A stretch of 64,000 nt of DNA from Streptomyces griseosporeus (GTDB lineage Bacteria > Actinomycetota > Actinomycetes > Streptomycetales > Streptomycetaceae), in the NCBI RefSeq assembly GCF_014656055.1, contig NZ_BNBR01000002.1, positions 33,664 to 97,663 of the forward strand. The letters run 5' to 3'. The translations under genes and the position numbers were made by a program. Position 1 is the first letter of the stretch, and each line of letters begins with the position of its first letter. Positions 8,695 through 18,203 of the stretch are shown here, in pieces. Below the pieces are notes generated by a model, which ran no database searches, was not told the DNA's origin, and worked only from the letters and a program-made list of their open reading frames with translations.

Positions 8695-10239
8695 ATGAGC
8701 CAGTCGCACGTGCCGGTGGTCGTCGTCGGCGCGGGCCCCACCGGGCTCGCCGCGGCAAATCTGCTCGGCTGGTACGGCGTCGAGTGCCTGGTCCTGGAAC
8801 GCGGGGTGCCGGTCTGCCCGCAGCCCCGAGCGGTCCACCTGGATGACGAGGTGCACCGGATCCTGGCCTGGCTCGGCGTGCGTGAGGAGTTCGCCGCGAT
8901 CTCCCGGCCCTGCCCGGGCATGCGCCTGGTCGACCGGGAACTGCGCACGCTGGCGGAGTTCCAGCGGGCGGCGACCGGCGCGCACGGCTACCCCGAGGCG
9001 AACATGTACGACCAGCCGGAGCTGGAGGCGCTTCTGTGCGCCAACCTCACCCGGTTCCCCAGCGTCACACTGCGCAGCCGTACCGAGGTCACCGGCCTGA
9101 GCCAGCGCGACGACGGCGCGGTGACGGTCCGGACCACCGACCGGGCCACCGGTGAGCAGGACGTCCTGCGCGCCGGGTATGTGCTGGGCTGCGACGGCGC
9201 GAACAGCCACACCCGGTCCTGGATCGGCGCCGCGATGCGGGACCTCGGCCGGGCGCAGCGCTGGCTCGTCGTCGACGTGGTCACCGACGCGGACCTGGGG
9301 CAGTGGGAGGGCGTGCACCAGGTCTGCGATCCCGCCCGCGCGGCGACGTACATGCGGATCGGGCCGCGACGCCACCGCTGGGAGTTCCGGCTGGGTCCCG
9401 GGGAAGTGGCCGACGACTAACGGGACATCGCCCGGCTGTACCCGCTGATCGCGCCCTGGACCGGTGCCGTCCCGGCCGGGGAACTGGAGCCCATCCGCAT
9501 CGCCGAGTACACCTTCCGCGCCCAGGTCGCCGACCGCTGGCGGGACCGGCGTGTGTTCCTGCTCGGGGACGCCGCCCATCTGACGCCCCCCTTCATCGGC
9601 CAGGGCCTGGGCGCCGGACTGCGCGACGCGGCCAATCTGGCCTGGAAACTCGCGGCCGTCCTCCGCGGAAGCCTCCCCGAGGCCGTCCTGGACACCTATC
9701 AGAGCGAGCGGAAAGCACACGCCCGCGCGCTGATCCGGACGGCGAACCTCGTCGGGAGCTTGATGACGCAGGGCGGCGACCTCGGCAACGCCCTGCGCCG
9801 GTCGCTGCTGCCCCGGCTGGTTCTGCTGCCCTGGTTGCGGGACTTGGCGCTCAGCAGCAAGACCCCGGCACTGCGCCGCTCCACCCTGGTCCGTCGGCCG
9901 TGGCTGCGGCGGGGCCTCGCCGGCAGCCTGTGCCCGAACGCGCCGCTCGACCCCGCCGACCCGGGTCACCGGTTCGACGACCTCGCCCGGGGATGGTTCG
10001 CGCTCGTCACGACCGAGCGCCCGGCCGAGGCCCTGTGTGCCGAGGTGCGGCGACGCGGCGCCGTGCTGGTGGTGGCAGCACCCGGCACCGTACTGCACCG
10101 CTGGCTGCGGGGCGGCGGCGCGCGGGCGGCGGTCGTGCGCCCCGACGGCACGGTGCTGCGCGCGGGACGCGACGCACTCGATGTGTGCCTGAGCCTGCCG
10201 GCCCTCAGGAGACGGTCGGCCCATCCCCCAACCGCATGA
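8695..10239 (+). pseudogene. FAD-dependent aromatic hydroxylase split by an in-frame TAA
   Basis: A class A flavoprotein monooxygenase (PHBH/MhpA-like) of about 515 codons. The dinucleotide-binding GAGPTGLAAANLL is near residues 10-22 and the later FAD motif GDAAHLTPPFIGQGLGAGLRDAANLAWKL is present. At 9418-9420 a TAA interrupts the frame between the two motifs, after GEVADD. Translation resumes in the same frame with RDIARLYPLIAPW, so a single base change (for example from TAC or TAT) explains the break and nothing else is missing. The 5' half lacks the second FAD motif, so neither half should be active alone. In type III PKS operons such enzymes hydroxylate alkylresorcinols to quinones. A sequencing error cannot be excluded. 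Confidence 0.7.
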
Positions 10240-10369
10240 ACCCAGTGGGACATCGGCGTGGGCGGCCTTCGGACGAGTGAAAGATCGTTTCCTATCCCTT
10301 CGGCTCGCGTTCCCATGACGGGGTGCACGGAGCAGCGTGCACGGGTGAGGGCACTTCAGGGAGGAACAG

Positions 10370-11386
10370 ATGGGAGATGGCCCCGAGGAGGACCACGTCC
10401 TGCAGGAGCTGCAGCCCTCGGTCGAACGGCTGCTGGAGCGGCATCTGGCCGCCGCGCGCGAATGGCTTCCGCACCAGTACGTGCCGTGGAGCGCGGCACA
10501 CGACTTCGACGGCCCGCTGCAAGGCACGGCCTGGGCGCCGGAGCAGTCGGCACTGCCCCAGGCCGTCCGGGACGCGCTGGTCGTGAACCTCCTGACGGAG
10601 GACAACCTGCCCAGCTACCACTTCGAGATCGCCACCCGCTTCGGCCGGGACGGCGCCTGGGGGTCCTGGGTGCACCGGTGGACGGCCGAGGAGGACCGCC
10701 ACGCCGCGGCCCTGCGCGCCTACGTCCACGCCCGCCGCGCCGTGGACCCCGTCGCGCTGGAGGAGTTGCGGATGCGGCATGTCGGCACCGGTTACCGGGC
10801 CGGCCTGCCGACCCTCCTGCACTCCCTGGCGTACGTCATGGTCCAGGAACTGGCGACCCGGCAGGCGCACCGCAACGCCGGAGCGGCCTGCCAGGACCCC
10901 GTCGGCGAGCAGCTGATGGCGCGGATCGCGGCGGACGAGAACCTGCACATGCTCTTCTACCGGGAACTGTTCAGTGACGCGCTCGCCCGCTTCCCCGACG
11001 CGGCCCTGACCGCCCTGGCGGACGTCCTGCACGATTTCGAGATGCCCGGCGCCGGTCTCCCCGGTTTCCGGGCGCGGGCGGCGCGGATCGCGGCAGCCGG
11101 CATCTACGGCCTGGACGTCCACCTGGAGCACGTGGTGGTCCCCCTGCTGCGCGCCCTGAAGGTGATGTCCCTGCCCGGGCTGGGACCGGCCGGCGAGCAG
11201 GCGCGGGAACGGCTGGACGCCCACACGGAGCGGCTCAGCGCACGGGCGGCCCGCGCCCGGGAGCTGTTCGACCGCATGACGACGCCTCACGAAGACCGAC
11301 GACGAGAAGACCGCACGAAGACCCCTCGCGAAGACCGCTTGAAGACCCCTCGCGAAGACCCCACCGCACGGGAGGCACACGTATGA
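10370..11386 (+). CDS. acyl-ACP desaturase (diiron, FA_desaturase_2)
   Basis: A soluble diiron desaturase of the plant stearoyl-ACP/mycobacterial DesA type, 338 residues. The iron ligands are visible as E77 (TEDNLPSYH), E108xxH111 (EEDRH), E160, and E190xxH193 (DENLH). It would insert a double bond into an ACP-bound acyl chain. The ACP gene follows with an ATGA overlap and KAS II comes next, so desaturation of a dedicated fatty-acyl starter for the type III PKS is a reasonable inference. The C-terminal 30 residues are a charged repeat (TPRED units) encoded by a 20-bp direct repeat, not part of the fold. The ATG at 10370 follows AGGGAGGA. Confidence 0.88.
   Translation: MGDGPEEDHVLQELQPSVERLLERHLAAAREWLPHQYVPWSAAHDFDGPLQGTAWAPEQSALPQAVRDALVVNLLTEDNLPSYHFEIATRFGRDGAWGSWVHRWTAEEDRHAAALRAYVHARRAVDPVALEELRMRHVGTGYRAGLPTLLHSLAYVMVQELATRQAHRNAGAACQDPVGEQLMARIAADENLHMLFYRELFSDALARFPDAALTALADVLHDFEMPGAGLPGFRARAARIAAAGIYGLDVHLEHVVVPLLRALKVMSLPGLGPAGEQARERLDAHTERLSARAARARELFDRMTTPHEDRRREDRTKTPREDRLKTPREDPTAREAHV
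11317..11360 (+). repeat. 20-bp direct repeat in desaturase 3' end
   Basis: A 20-base unit beginning GAAGACCCCTCGCG is present exactly at 11317-11336 and 11341-11360. Related GAAGACC steps lie just upstream. It encodes the repetitive TPRED-type tail of the desaturase and is a likely slippage-expanded tract. Confidence 0.75.
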
Positions 11387-11649
11387 CCCAGGCGTCGCCG
11401 CAGGCGCTCCCCGAACAGCTCGTCGCTTTGCTGACCCAGCACCTGGAGGTTCATGCGGATCCCGCGGACCTCACGGCGACGACCACCTTCGAGAGTCTCG
11501 GCGTGGACTCCCTGGCCCTCATGGAACTGGTGGTGGCGGCCGAGGAGGAGTTCGGGATCGTTCTGCCCGAGGACACCTTGGACCTCTCACCGGCCTCGAC
11601 GCTCGCCGACGCGGCCCGCGCCTTCGCCGGCGCACGTCATGCCCGCTGA
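11383..11649 (+). CDS. acyl carrier protein
   Basis: An 88-residue discrete ACP with the 4'-phosphopantetheine attachment serine in GVDSLALMEL (about Ser41). The rest is the usual four-helix pattern with an acidic helix II (EEEFGIVLPED). The start overlaps the desaturase stop as ATGA and the end overlaps the KAS gene by 11 bases, so the three are translationally coupled. In this operon it most likely carries the acyl chain that is elongated by the KAS, desaturated, and handed to the type III PKS. Confidence 0.92.
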   Translation: MTQASPQALPEQLVALLTQHLEVHADPADLTATTTFESLGVDSLALMELVVAAEEEFGIVLPEDTLDLSPASTLADAARAFAGARHAR

Positions 11650-12868
11650 GATCGCCGTCACCGGCTTGGGCCTGGTCACCCCGGCCGGGCACACGCCCGA
11701 GGAGAACTGGGCGGCCCTGTGCCGGGGAGACTCGCTGGCCGCCCGCGATCCCGAACTCACCGGACTACCCGTCGACTTCTCCTGCCAGGTCACCGGTTTC
11801 GACCCGGTCGCCGAGCTCGGCCGTCCGCTTGCCCGCCGTGCGGACCGGTTCATCCAGTTCGCCCTGGTGGCAGCCCGCAGGGCCGTCGTCGACGCCGAGT
11901 TGGGCGCCGTCAGCGACGGAGGGCTCGGCGAGCGGGTCGGCGTCGTCCTCGGCGTCGGATCGAACTCCCTGAGCAGCTACGTCACCGAGTTCGGGCATCT
12001 CGGCGCCAACCGGCCGGAGCGGGTCTCACCGCTCGCGCTGCCGCGCAGCGTGCCGAGCATGGCCGCCGGTGAGGTCGCCATCGATCTGGGGGCGCGTGGC
12101 CCCAACTTCACGACCGCCAGCGCCTGCGCGTCGGGCACCACCGCGCTCGGCGTGGCCCGGGACCTGCTGCGGTCAGGCACCTGCGACCTCGTCCTGGCGG
12201 GCGGCAGCGAATCGGCCCGGTCGCGGATGACGGCCACCTGCTTCACCCGGATGCGCGCACTGTCCCGCCGCCGGGAGGAACCCGAGCTGGCCAGCAGGCC
12301 GTTCGACGCGCGCCGCGACGGCTTCGTCTTGGGCGAGGGTGCCGCCGTCCTCGTACTGGAACGGCTCACGGACGCGCGCGCCCGCCGCGCCCGGGTGCTG
12401 GCCGTGCTGCGCGGGTGCGCCGCCGGCGCCGACGCCCACCACCCCGTGGCCCCGCACCCGCACGGCGAGGGCGCCGCACGCGCCATCACTGCCGCTCTCC
12501 ACGACGCGGACTGCCGCCCCGCGGACGTCGGGCACGTCAACGCCCACGGCACCGGCACCCCGCTCAACGACGCGGCGGAGGCCGCCGCCCTGACCCGGGT
12601 CTTCGGCGACGGGGTGCCCCCGGTCACCGCGGCCAAGGGCGTCATCGGGCACGCCCTCGGGGCTTCGGGCGCGATCCAGGCGGCCTACACGGTCCTCGCC
12701 CTGCGCCACGGGCTGGTACCCCCGGTGGCCAACTTCCAGGGACAGGACGGCGACCACAAGCTCGACATCGTGGCCGGCCGGCCACGCCCCACGGCTCTGG
12801 GGGCGGGACTCAGCTGCTCCTTCGGCTTCGGCGGCCAGAACGCGGTCCTGCTGTTCACGGCCGGATAG
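11639..12868 (+). CDS. beta-ketoacyl-ACP synthase II (FabF-like)
   Basis: A 409-residue condensing enzyme of the KAS II class. The catalytic triad is C163 (SACASGTTALG), H303 (NAHGTGTPLND) and H338 (GHALGASG), and the C-terminal SFGFGGQN is also present. It condenses malonyl-ACP with acyl-ACP. Beside a private ACP and desaturase, its likely role is to build or lengthen the fatty starter for the type III PKS rather than housekeeping lipid synthesis. The start ATG at 11639 lies within the ACP gene. No chain-length-factor partner is present, so it is not a type II aromatic PKS pair. Confidence 0.9.
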   Translation: MPAEIAVTGLGLVTPAGHTPEENWAALCRGDSLAARDPELTGLPVDFSCQVTGFDPVAELGRPLARRADRFIQFALVAARRAVVDAELGAVSDGGLGERVGVVLGVGSNSLSSYVTEFGHLGANRPERVSPLALPRSVPSMAAGEVAIDLGARGPNFTTASACASGTTALGVARDLLRSGTCDLVLAGGSESARSRMTATCFTRMRALSRRREEPELASRPFDARRDGFVLGEGAAVLVLERLTDARARRARVLAVLRGCAAGADAHHPVAPHPHGEGAARAITAALHDADCRPADVGHVNAHGTGTPLNDAAEAAALTRVFGDGVPPVTAAKGVIGHALGASGAIQAAYTVLALRHGLVPPVANFQGQDGDHKLDIVAGRPRPTALGAGLSCSFGFGGQNAVLLFTAG

Positions 12869-12912
12869 CCACCATCAGACGCGCACGCAATAGCGGAAAG
12901 GGCGAGAACCGA

Positions 12913-14016
12913 GTGTCGCCAGGTCAGAGGACGATCCAAGGGGGCTCGGAGCAGGCCGCACCCGGACCACGGGTGACGGCGATCCGCACCGCCTTACCGC
13001 CGCACCGGTTCTCCCAGGCGGAGATCATGGACGCCTTGGCGGGCACGACGCTGGGGCGGTCGGAGACCGGCCGGCTGATGCTCCGCAAGATCCAGTCCAA
13101 CGCCCAGGTCGCCACCCGCCACTTCGCCCGCCCGCTCGCGGAGCTGCGCGCACTCACCGACTTCACCGACGCCAACCGGGTGTGGCTCCAGACCGCCCTG
13201 GAGTTGGGCGAACAGGTACTCACCGAGGCGCTGAAGGCGGCCGGCACCCGGCCCCGGGATGTCGACGCGGTGATCAGTACGACGGTGACCGGGGTGACGG
13301 TCCCCTCCCTCGAAGCCCGGCTTGCGCACCGGGTGGGCCTGCGCCCCGACGTCCGCCGGATCCCCCTGTTCGGCAACGGCTGCGCGGGCGGCGCCGCGGG
13401 CCTCGCCCGGCTGCGCGAATACCTCCTCGCTCACCCCGACGCCACCGCGGTGCTGCTCTCGGTCGAACTGTGCTCACTGGCCTACCAGATGCAGGACACG
13501 TCGCTGGCGAACATCGTCGCCGGCAGCCTCTTCGGGGACGGGGCGGCCGCCGTGGTGGCCACCGGAGCCCGGCGGCACCGAGACGGGCCCGAACTGGTCG
13601 ACTCGCAAAGCCACCTGGTGCCCGACACCGAGGAGGCCCTCGGCTGGGACATCGGCTCGCACGGCCTGCGCATCCTGCTGGCCCCCGAGGTGCCCGCCCT
13701 CACCGCCGAGCATCTGCCGAAGGCCGTGCACGACATGCTCGGCCGGCACGCGCTCACCCCTGACGAGGTCGCCACCTGGATCGTCCACGGCGGCGGACCG
13801 AAGGTCCTCACCTCCGTGGAGCAGGCTTTCGACCTGCCGCCCGACGCCCTTGAACCGACGCGGCGGTCCCTCGCGGAGCACGGCAACCTCTCCTCCGCCT
13901 CCGTCCTGAACGTGCTGCACACCGTCATGACGACACCGCCGCCCACGGGCGCGCCCGGCCTCATCGCCGCGATGGGCCCCGGGTTCGCCATCGAACTCGT
14001 CCTCATCCGCTGGTGA
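12913..14016 (+). CDS. type III polyketide synthase
   Basis: A homodimeric chalcone-synthase-fold enzyme, 367 residues from GTG 12913 (upstream GGAAAGGG). The catalytic triad is visible: C157 (GNGCAGGAAG), H292 (IVHGGGPKVL) and N325 (EHGNLSSAS). The enzyme extends an acyl starter with malonyl units and cyclises it. With a fatty-acyl supply system, an ICMT-type methyltransferase and a (broken) hydroxylase around it, the product is most likely an alkylresorcinol, alkylpyrone or related phenolic lipid, as with the SrsA class in Streptomyces. Starter choice cannot be read from sequence by eye. Confidence 0.9.
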   Translation: MSPGQRTIQGGSEQAAPGPRVTAIRTALPPHRFSQAEIMDALAGTTLGRSETGRLMLRKIQSNAQVATRHFARPLAELRALTDFTDANRVWLQTALELGEQVLTEALKAAGTRPRDVDAVISTTVTGVTVPSLEARLAHRVGLRPDVRRIPLFGNGCAGGAAGLARLREYLLAHPDATAVLLSVELCSLAYQMQDTSLANIVAGSLFGDGAAAVVATGARRHRDGPELVDSQSHLVPDTEEALGWDIGSHGLRILLAPEVPALTAEHLPKAVHDMLGRHALTPDEVATWIVHGGGPKVLTSVEQAFDLPPDALEPTRRSLAEHGNLSSASVLNVLHTVMTTPPPTGAPGLIAAMGPGFAIELVLIRW

Positions 14017-14050
14017 AGAACACACCCCTCACACAGAACGGCCTCCACGG

Positions 14051-15625
14051 ATGACTTCCGCACCCGCCCGCACAACCGGAGCAACGGTGGCGCTCGACCC
14101 GGCGGCACGCCGCGCGGTCCTCGCCGTCATGTGCCTCGCGCTGATGCTCGTCACCGCTTCCATGTCCGCGCTCAACCTCGCCCTGCCGGACATCGGCCTG
14201 GACCTGTCGGCCTCCTTCACCTCGCTCACCTGGATCGTCGACGCCTACACCGTGGCCCTGGCCGGCCTGGTGCTGCCGCTGGGCGCCCTGGGCGACCGGG
14301 TCGGCCGGCGGTCCGTGCTGCTCGCCGGATCCGTCGTCTTCGGCGGCGCCGCCTTCACCGCCTCGGCCGTCTCCACCACCACCGCTCTGATCCTGTGCCG
14401 CGTGGTGATGGGCCTGGGGGCCGCGATGATCATGCCGGGGACGCTGTCGACCGTCACCGCCGTCTTCCCCGCCGAGCAGCGCGCCAAGGCGGTCGCGGTC
14501 TGGTCGAGCTGCGCCGCCGCCGGGTCCATCCTCGGCCTGCTCGTCTCCGGGGCCCTGCTGGAGTGGTTCTCCTGGCGGTCCATCTTCGTGACCGGCGGGC
14601 TCGTCGCCTCCGTCACGGCCCTGGCCGTCGCCCTGCGGGCCCCCGAGTCCAAGGACACCTCCCCCGGGCGCTTCGACACTGCAGGGGCCGTCTGCACTGC
14701 GCTCGCCCCAGGCGCGCTGGTGTACGCGCTCATCGCGGGCAGCGACCAGGGCTGGCGCACCCCCCAGGTCGTCGCCGCGCTGGCCGTCGCGGTGGCGGCC
14801 GGCGGTGCCTACGTCGTCATCGGCCTGCGCACCGAGAATCCGCTGCTCGATCCGCGCCTGTTCCGCGTGCGGGAATTCTCCGCCGGCAGTGTGGCACTGA
14901 CCGTTCAGTTCATGGTCCTGTTCGGGTTCTACTTCGTCGGCCTGCAGTATCTGCGGCTCGTCCTCGGTTACGGCCCGCTGCTCTCCGCCGTCGCCCTGGT
15001 ACCGGTGGCCCTGGTCGTCGTACCGACCTCGCAGGCCACTCCCCTGCTCGTACGGCGCGTCGGCATGCGCGGGGTGATGATCAGCGGGCTGGCCCTGCTG
15101 GCGTCCGGGCTGTTGGCCATGTCGCTGCTCACAGCCGGCTCCGGTTACCTGCCCTTCCTAGGCAGCCTCCTGCTGGCCGGCCTCGGCCTCGGCCTGACCG
15201 GCGCCGTCGGCACCTCGGCCATCACCGGCTCGCTGCCCGCCGAGCAGCAGGGCGTGGCATCGGCCGCCAATGACGCCACCCGCGAGGTCGGCGCGTCCAT
15301 CGGCATCGCGCTCATGGGTTCCGTCTTCGGCAGCCGCTACCGGTCCTCCCTCACCGCGGACCTCGACGGGCTCCCCGAGCAGGCAGCCGACGCGGTACGC
15401 CGCTCCCCGGTGGGCGGCCTGTATGTCGCGGACCTCCTGGGCCCGCGGGGCACGGCGCTCGCCCAGGACGTCCGCGACGCGTTCATGAGCGGCATGTCCG
15501 GGGCGGTCATCGCCGTGGCCGTCGTTACCGCTGCTGCGATCTGCTTCCTCGGACTGGGGGCGAGGACGTCCCGGAAACCCGCCTCCCACCGCGGGAGCGA
15601 GCAGCCCGGAGAAGTGCCGCAGTGA
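14051..15625 (+). CDS. MFS transporter, DHA2 family
   Basis: A 524-residue major facilitator of the 14-helix DHA2 drug/H+ antiporter type. Motif A is present as LGDRVGRRSVLLAG, motif C-like segments lie in the first half, and a long hydrophobic C-terminal half follows. It sits 35 bases after the type III PKS gene and overlaps the methyltransferase gene by GTGA, so it is in the same operon and probably exports the product or confers self-resistance. The substrate is inferred only from context. Confidence 0.9.
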   Translation: MTSAPARTTGATVALDPAARRAVLAVMCLALMLVTASMSALNLALPDIGLDLSASFTSLTWIVDAYTVALAGLVLPLGALGDRVGRRSVLLAGSVVFGGAAFTASAVSTTTALILCRVVMGLGAAMIMPGTLSTVTAVFPAEQRAKAVAVWSSCAAAGSILGLLVSGALLEWFSWRSIFVTGGLVASVTALAVALRAPESKDTSPGRFDTAGAVCTALAPGALVYALIAGSDQGWRTPQVVAALAVAVAAGGAYVVIGLRTENPLLDPRLFRVREFSAGSVALTVQFMVLFGFYFVGLQYLRLVLGYGPLLSAVALVPVALVVVPTSQATPLLVRRVGMRGVMISGLALLASGLLAMSLLTAGSGYLPFLGSLLLAGLGLGLTGAVGTSAITGSLPAEQQGVASAANDATREVGASIGIALMGSVFGSRYRSSLTADLDGLPEQAADAVRRSPVGGLYVADLLGPRGTALAQDVRDAFMSGMSGAVIAVAVVTAAAICFLGLGARTSRKPASHRGSEQPGEVPQ

Positions 15626-16215
15626 CACTGCCCGGCAGCGTTGCCGTCCCCCTCGGCGCTCTGGTCCTGGTGGGTTCCGTGTGCTGCGTGCGCCTGGTCG
15701 AGCTGTGCGTGGCCCGACGCAACACCCGCTGGGCCGCCGCGCACGGCGGTGTGGAGTACGGGCGCCGGTCCTACCCGGTCGTCATCTTCCTGCACACCTG
15801 CCTGCTCCTGGGCATCCTCCTCGAAGTGGCCATCGCCCACCGCCCGTTCGTCCCGGTGCTCGGCTGGACGGCGGTGGCCGTCCTGGTGTTGGTGCAGGCC
15901 GTGCGGGGGTGGTGCATGCACGCGCTCGGTCCACGCTGGAACACCCGGATCATCGTCATCCCGGGTCTCCCACCTGTCCACCACGGCCCGTACCGCTATC
16001 TGCGCCATCCCAACTACACCGCCGTGGTGCTGGAGGGCGCCGCCCTGCCGATGGTGCACACCGCCTGGCTGACGGCCCTCCTGTTCACCTCGGCCAACAC
16101 CGTCTTCCTCACCTACTGGACCCGGCTGGAGGAACGGGCCCTGCGGCTCAACGCCGGCAGCGGCGGTTCGCTCAGGAGCGCCAGGTCCGAAACCACTGGA
16201 CTCGTTGACACGTGA
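15622..16215 (+). CDS. isoprenylcysteine carboxyl methyltransferase (ICMT) family protein
   Basis: A 197-residue integral membrane methyltransferase. The family signature GPYRYLRHPNYTAVVLE is present near residues 122-138, preceded by three hydrophobic segments and followed by a hydrophobic hairpin and a cytosolic LEERALRL motif. ICMT-like proteins beside bacterial type III PKS genes O-methylate alkylpyrones or alkylresorcinols, and that is the expected role here. The start GTG overlaps the MFS stop (GTGA). It is the last gene of the operon; no clear terminator was seen in the 143 bases that follow. Confidence 0.87.
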   Translation: MTLPGSVAVPLGALVLVGSVCCVRLVELCVARRNTRWAAAHGGVEYGRRSYPVVIFLHTCLLLGILLEVAIAHRPFVPVLGWTAVAVLVLVQAVRGWCMHALGPRWNTRIIVIPGLPPVHHGPYRYLRHPNYTAVVLEGAALPMVHTAWLTALLFTSANTVFLTYWTRLEERALRLNAGSGGSLRSARSETTGLVDT

Positions 16216-16358
16216 CCCGTTGACCACTACCAACCCACGGGCGCCCGACGGTCCTGCGCCCCGTCCACGTTCTGGGGCGCCCTCGCCGGAGTGCCCGAGT
16301 GGCGCGTTCCGGCGCCGGGGCCGGGGGCTGCCCGGCACGCCGTCGGCGGGGGCTCGGC

Positions 16359-16862
16359 TCACCGGGGCTCAGCGATCTGCTCCTCCTCCACGTAACGGCC
16401 CTCGCCCACCATGAACCGCCACACGAGGGCGTGGCCCAGGACCACCAGGACGATCAGCATCAGAGCCTCGGCCTGGATAGGGCGCAGCCCCAGATGGCCG
16501 GCGAGTTCGGGGAACGCGCCGACGACCGCGATCAGCGCGTACAGCAGGGCGGCAGCGCCCTGGTGCCGGGCGACGAAGCCGTCGCCGCGGGTGCGGGCCA
16601 GCAGCCGAAGGGTGCACGCGCAGCCGACCACGGCCAGCACGATGAAGGCCGCCCGCCAGATCTGCGGCTGCCTGGCACCGCCGACCTGGGCGAAAAGGCC
16701 CATCACAGCGGGCAGCAGGAAGGACAGGTAGACCCCTGCGACGACACGGCGCTGGGCAGGGTCGCACATCCAGTCGTCATGCTTTTGGACGACGTTCCAC
16801 CACAGGCCGACCAAGGTGAAGCAGGTCGTGGAGAAAAGGGCGTAAAAGGTGGCGATGTTCAT
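16359..16862 (-). CDS. conserved membrane protein, unknown function
   Basis: A 167-residue protein with four to five hydrophobic segments (about residues 3-24, 42-62, 68-88, 101-120 and 128-150) and a short acidic C-terminus. The N-terminus (MNIATFYALFSTTCF) is itself a membrane segment. No catalytic motif is evident. It is convergent with the type III PKS operon and not obviously connected to it. Confidence 0.7.
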   Translation of the reverse strand: MNIATFYALFSTTCFTLVGLWWNVVQKHDDWMCDPAQRRVVAGVYLSFLLPAVMGLFAQVGGARQPQIWRAAFIVLAVVGCACTLRLLARTRGDGFVARHQGAAALLYALIAVVGAFPELAGHLGLRPIQAEALMLIVLVVLGHALVWRFMVGEGRYVEEEQIAEPR

Positions 16863-17213
16863 GGACGACGAGGATCGCAGCGCTGACGCCCCCGCCGCGC
16901 GTCACACGCCCGGTACCCGCCGGAACGGACTAGAGACCAGGCGCGCGGGCCCGAAACGACCGCCCCCTCGTGCCGAACGCGCCGCATCGCTGTACTCGAC
17001 ACCGCATGAAGGGGCCCTTGCGGCATGGGGGCGTCCTGACGCGCGACTCACATGGATCCTCGCTGGTGCTGGGTCTCGTCATGGAAGATCGGACGCAGAG
17101 CTGACATCGAGGACGGGCGGCGCCGCAGCGGCCCAGGGGTCGATCGCTGCGGCGGCCGGTCGGATGCCGGGAGTCAGCCCGGATCCGTCAGGGCCAGGTC
17201 GGCCCCGTCGACG
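16863..17213. other. intergenic region, no gene seen
   Basis: 351 bases between two minus-strand genes. Open frames here are short and low in plausibility. No operator or strong hairpin was identified. It should contain the promoter of the membrane-protein gene at 16862. Confidence 0.5.
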
Positions 17214-17903
17214 TCAGGGAGTGAACTCCTCGTCCAGTCGGTCGATCGCCCCGTGGGCGCCCAGGTGGTACTTGAACACCAGTCCGCTGTTGGGGTGGGC
17301 CTCCAGCCAGTCGAGGAACTCCTGCACACCGATGTGCTGGTTCTCGGAGCCGGCCACGATGGGGTTGGTGACAGTGATGTACGCCGCCTGGTCCATGGGC
17401 ATGTAGGTCTCCTTGCCCACGGTCTCGAAGGGCGCGCCGTCCGAGTCCTTGGGGGCGCAGCCCCAGTTGCCGTACTTGACGATGAGGCTCAGGAAGCCGC
17501 CTTCGGGTGTGTAGCGGTAGACCGCGACCTCGTCGGGGGAGATCGGCATCTTGTGGTCGCAGCCGTCGTCGGCGGCCGTGGCGGAGGCGAGCGGTTTGCC
17601 GGGCGCCGGTGTCGAGGCGACGGGCTTGGGAGCTGTGGACGGCGAGGCGCCGCCGCCGGCGTCGGCGGGCTTGGACGCGGGCGGGGCCGCGGGCTTGGCA
17701 CCGGCCGTGGGGGATGCGGTACCCGGGGCGCTGCCGGCCGCGGTGGCCGTCGGAGTCGTCCCGTCGGGGGAGGCGGCCTTCGAAGTCCCGTCTCCATTAC
17801 AGGCCGTGAGCAGCAGCGCAAGCAGGGCAGTCGACGCGCTGATCACGGTCGTACGGAGAAGGGTGCCGGGTCTGTGCCGGTCGGACTTCGCGGAGGTCGT
17901 CAT
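17214..17903 (-). CDS. putative lipoprotein
   Basis: A 229-residue exported protein. A basic n-region and hydrophobic core end in a lipobox (LLTAC, Cys35), predicting a lipid-anchored extracytoplasmic protein. Residues 36-105 are an Ala/Pro/Ser/Thr-rich linker. The C-terminal domain (about 110-229) has two cysteines (GCDHKM and WGCAPKD) that could form a disulfide, and a run of aromatic and acidic residues; no family is recognised. It stands alone, so function is unknown. Confidence 0.8.
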   Translation of the reverse strand: MTTSAKSDRHRPGTLLRTTVISASTALLALLLTACNGDGTSKAASPDGTTPTATAAGSAPGTASPTAGAKPAAPPASKPADAGGGASPSTAPKPVASTPAPGKPLASATAADDGCDHKMPISPDEVAVYRYTPEGGFLSLIVKYGNWGCAPKDSDGAPFETVGKETYMPMDQAAYITVTNPIVAGSENQHIGVQEFLDWLEAHPNSGLVFKYHLGAHGAIDRLDEEFTP

Positions 17904-18203
17904 GTCGGTCCTGTCTCGTGAGTGGAACTGGTGCAGTCGGCGGTGACTGTCTCAGGCACAAACGATTTCCGGCCAATCCGCGGTTGCCACCGTCACCGTG
18001 CCGTTGCCCTGTCGTGACACAGCCCGCGATGTTCCTCTCCCGGACCCGGCGCAATCCCCACCGTCGCCGCGGGCGGGGGGTGCACTGCCTGGACGGCCAG
18101 CAGGACTTACACGTCCGAGGTGCGTTAGGAGCCTGTGTCCGAAGGCTGGCGTAGCCCGTACCACGGCACCTCGCTTGTCAGACCCGCCGTCTAGGGTCTG
18201 CCC
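17904..18203. promoter_or_regulatory. divergent intergenic region
   Basis: 300 bases separating the divergent lipoprotein gene and SMI1-like gene. It must hold both promoters. No palindrome or consensus element stands out by eye. Confidence 0.4.
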
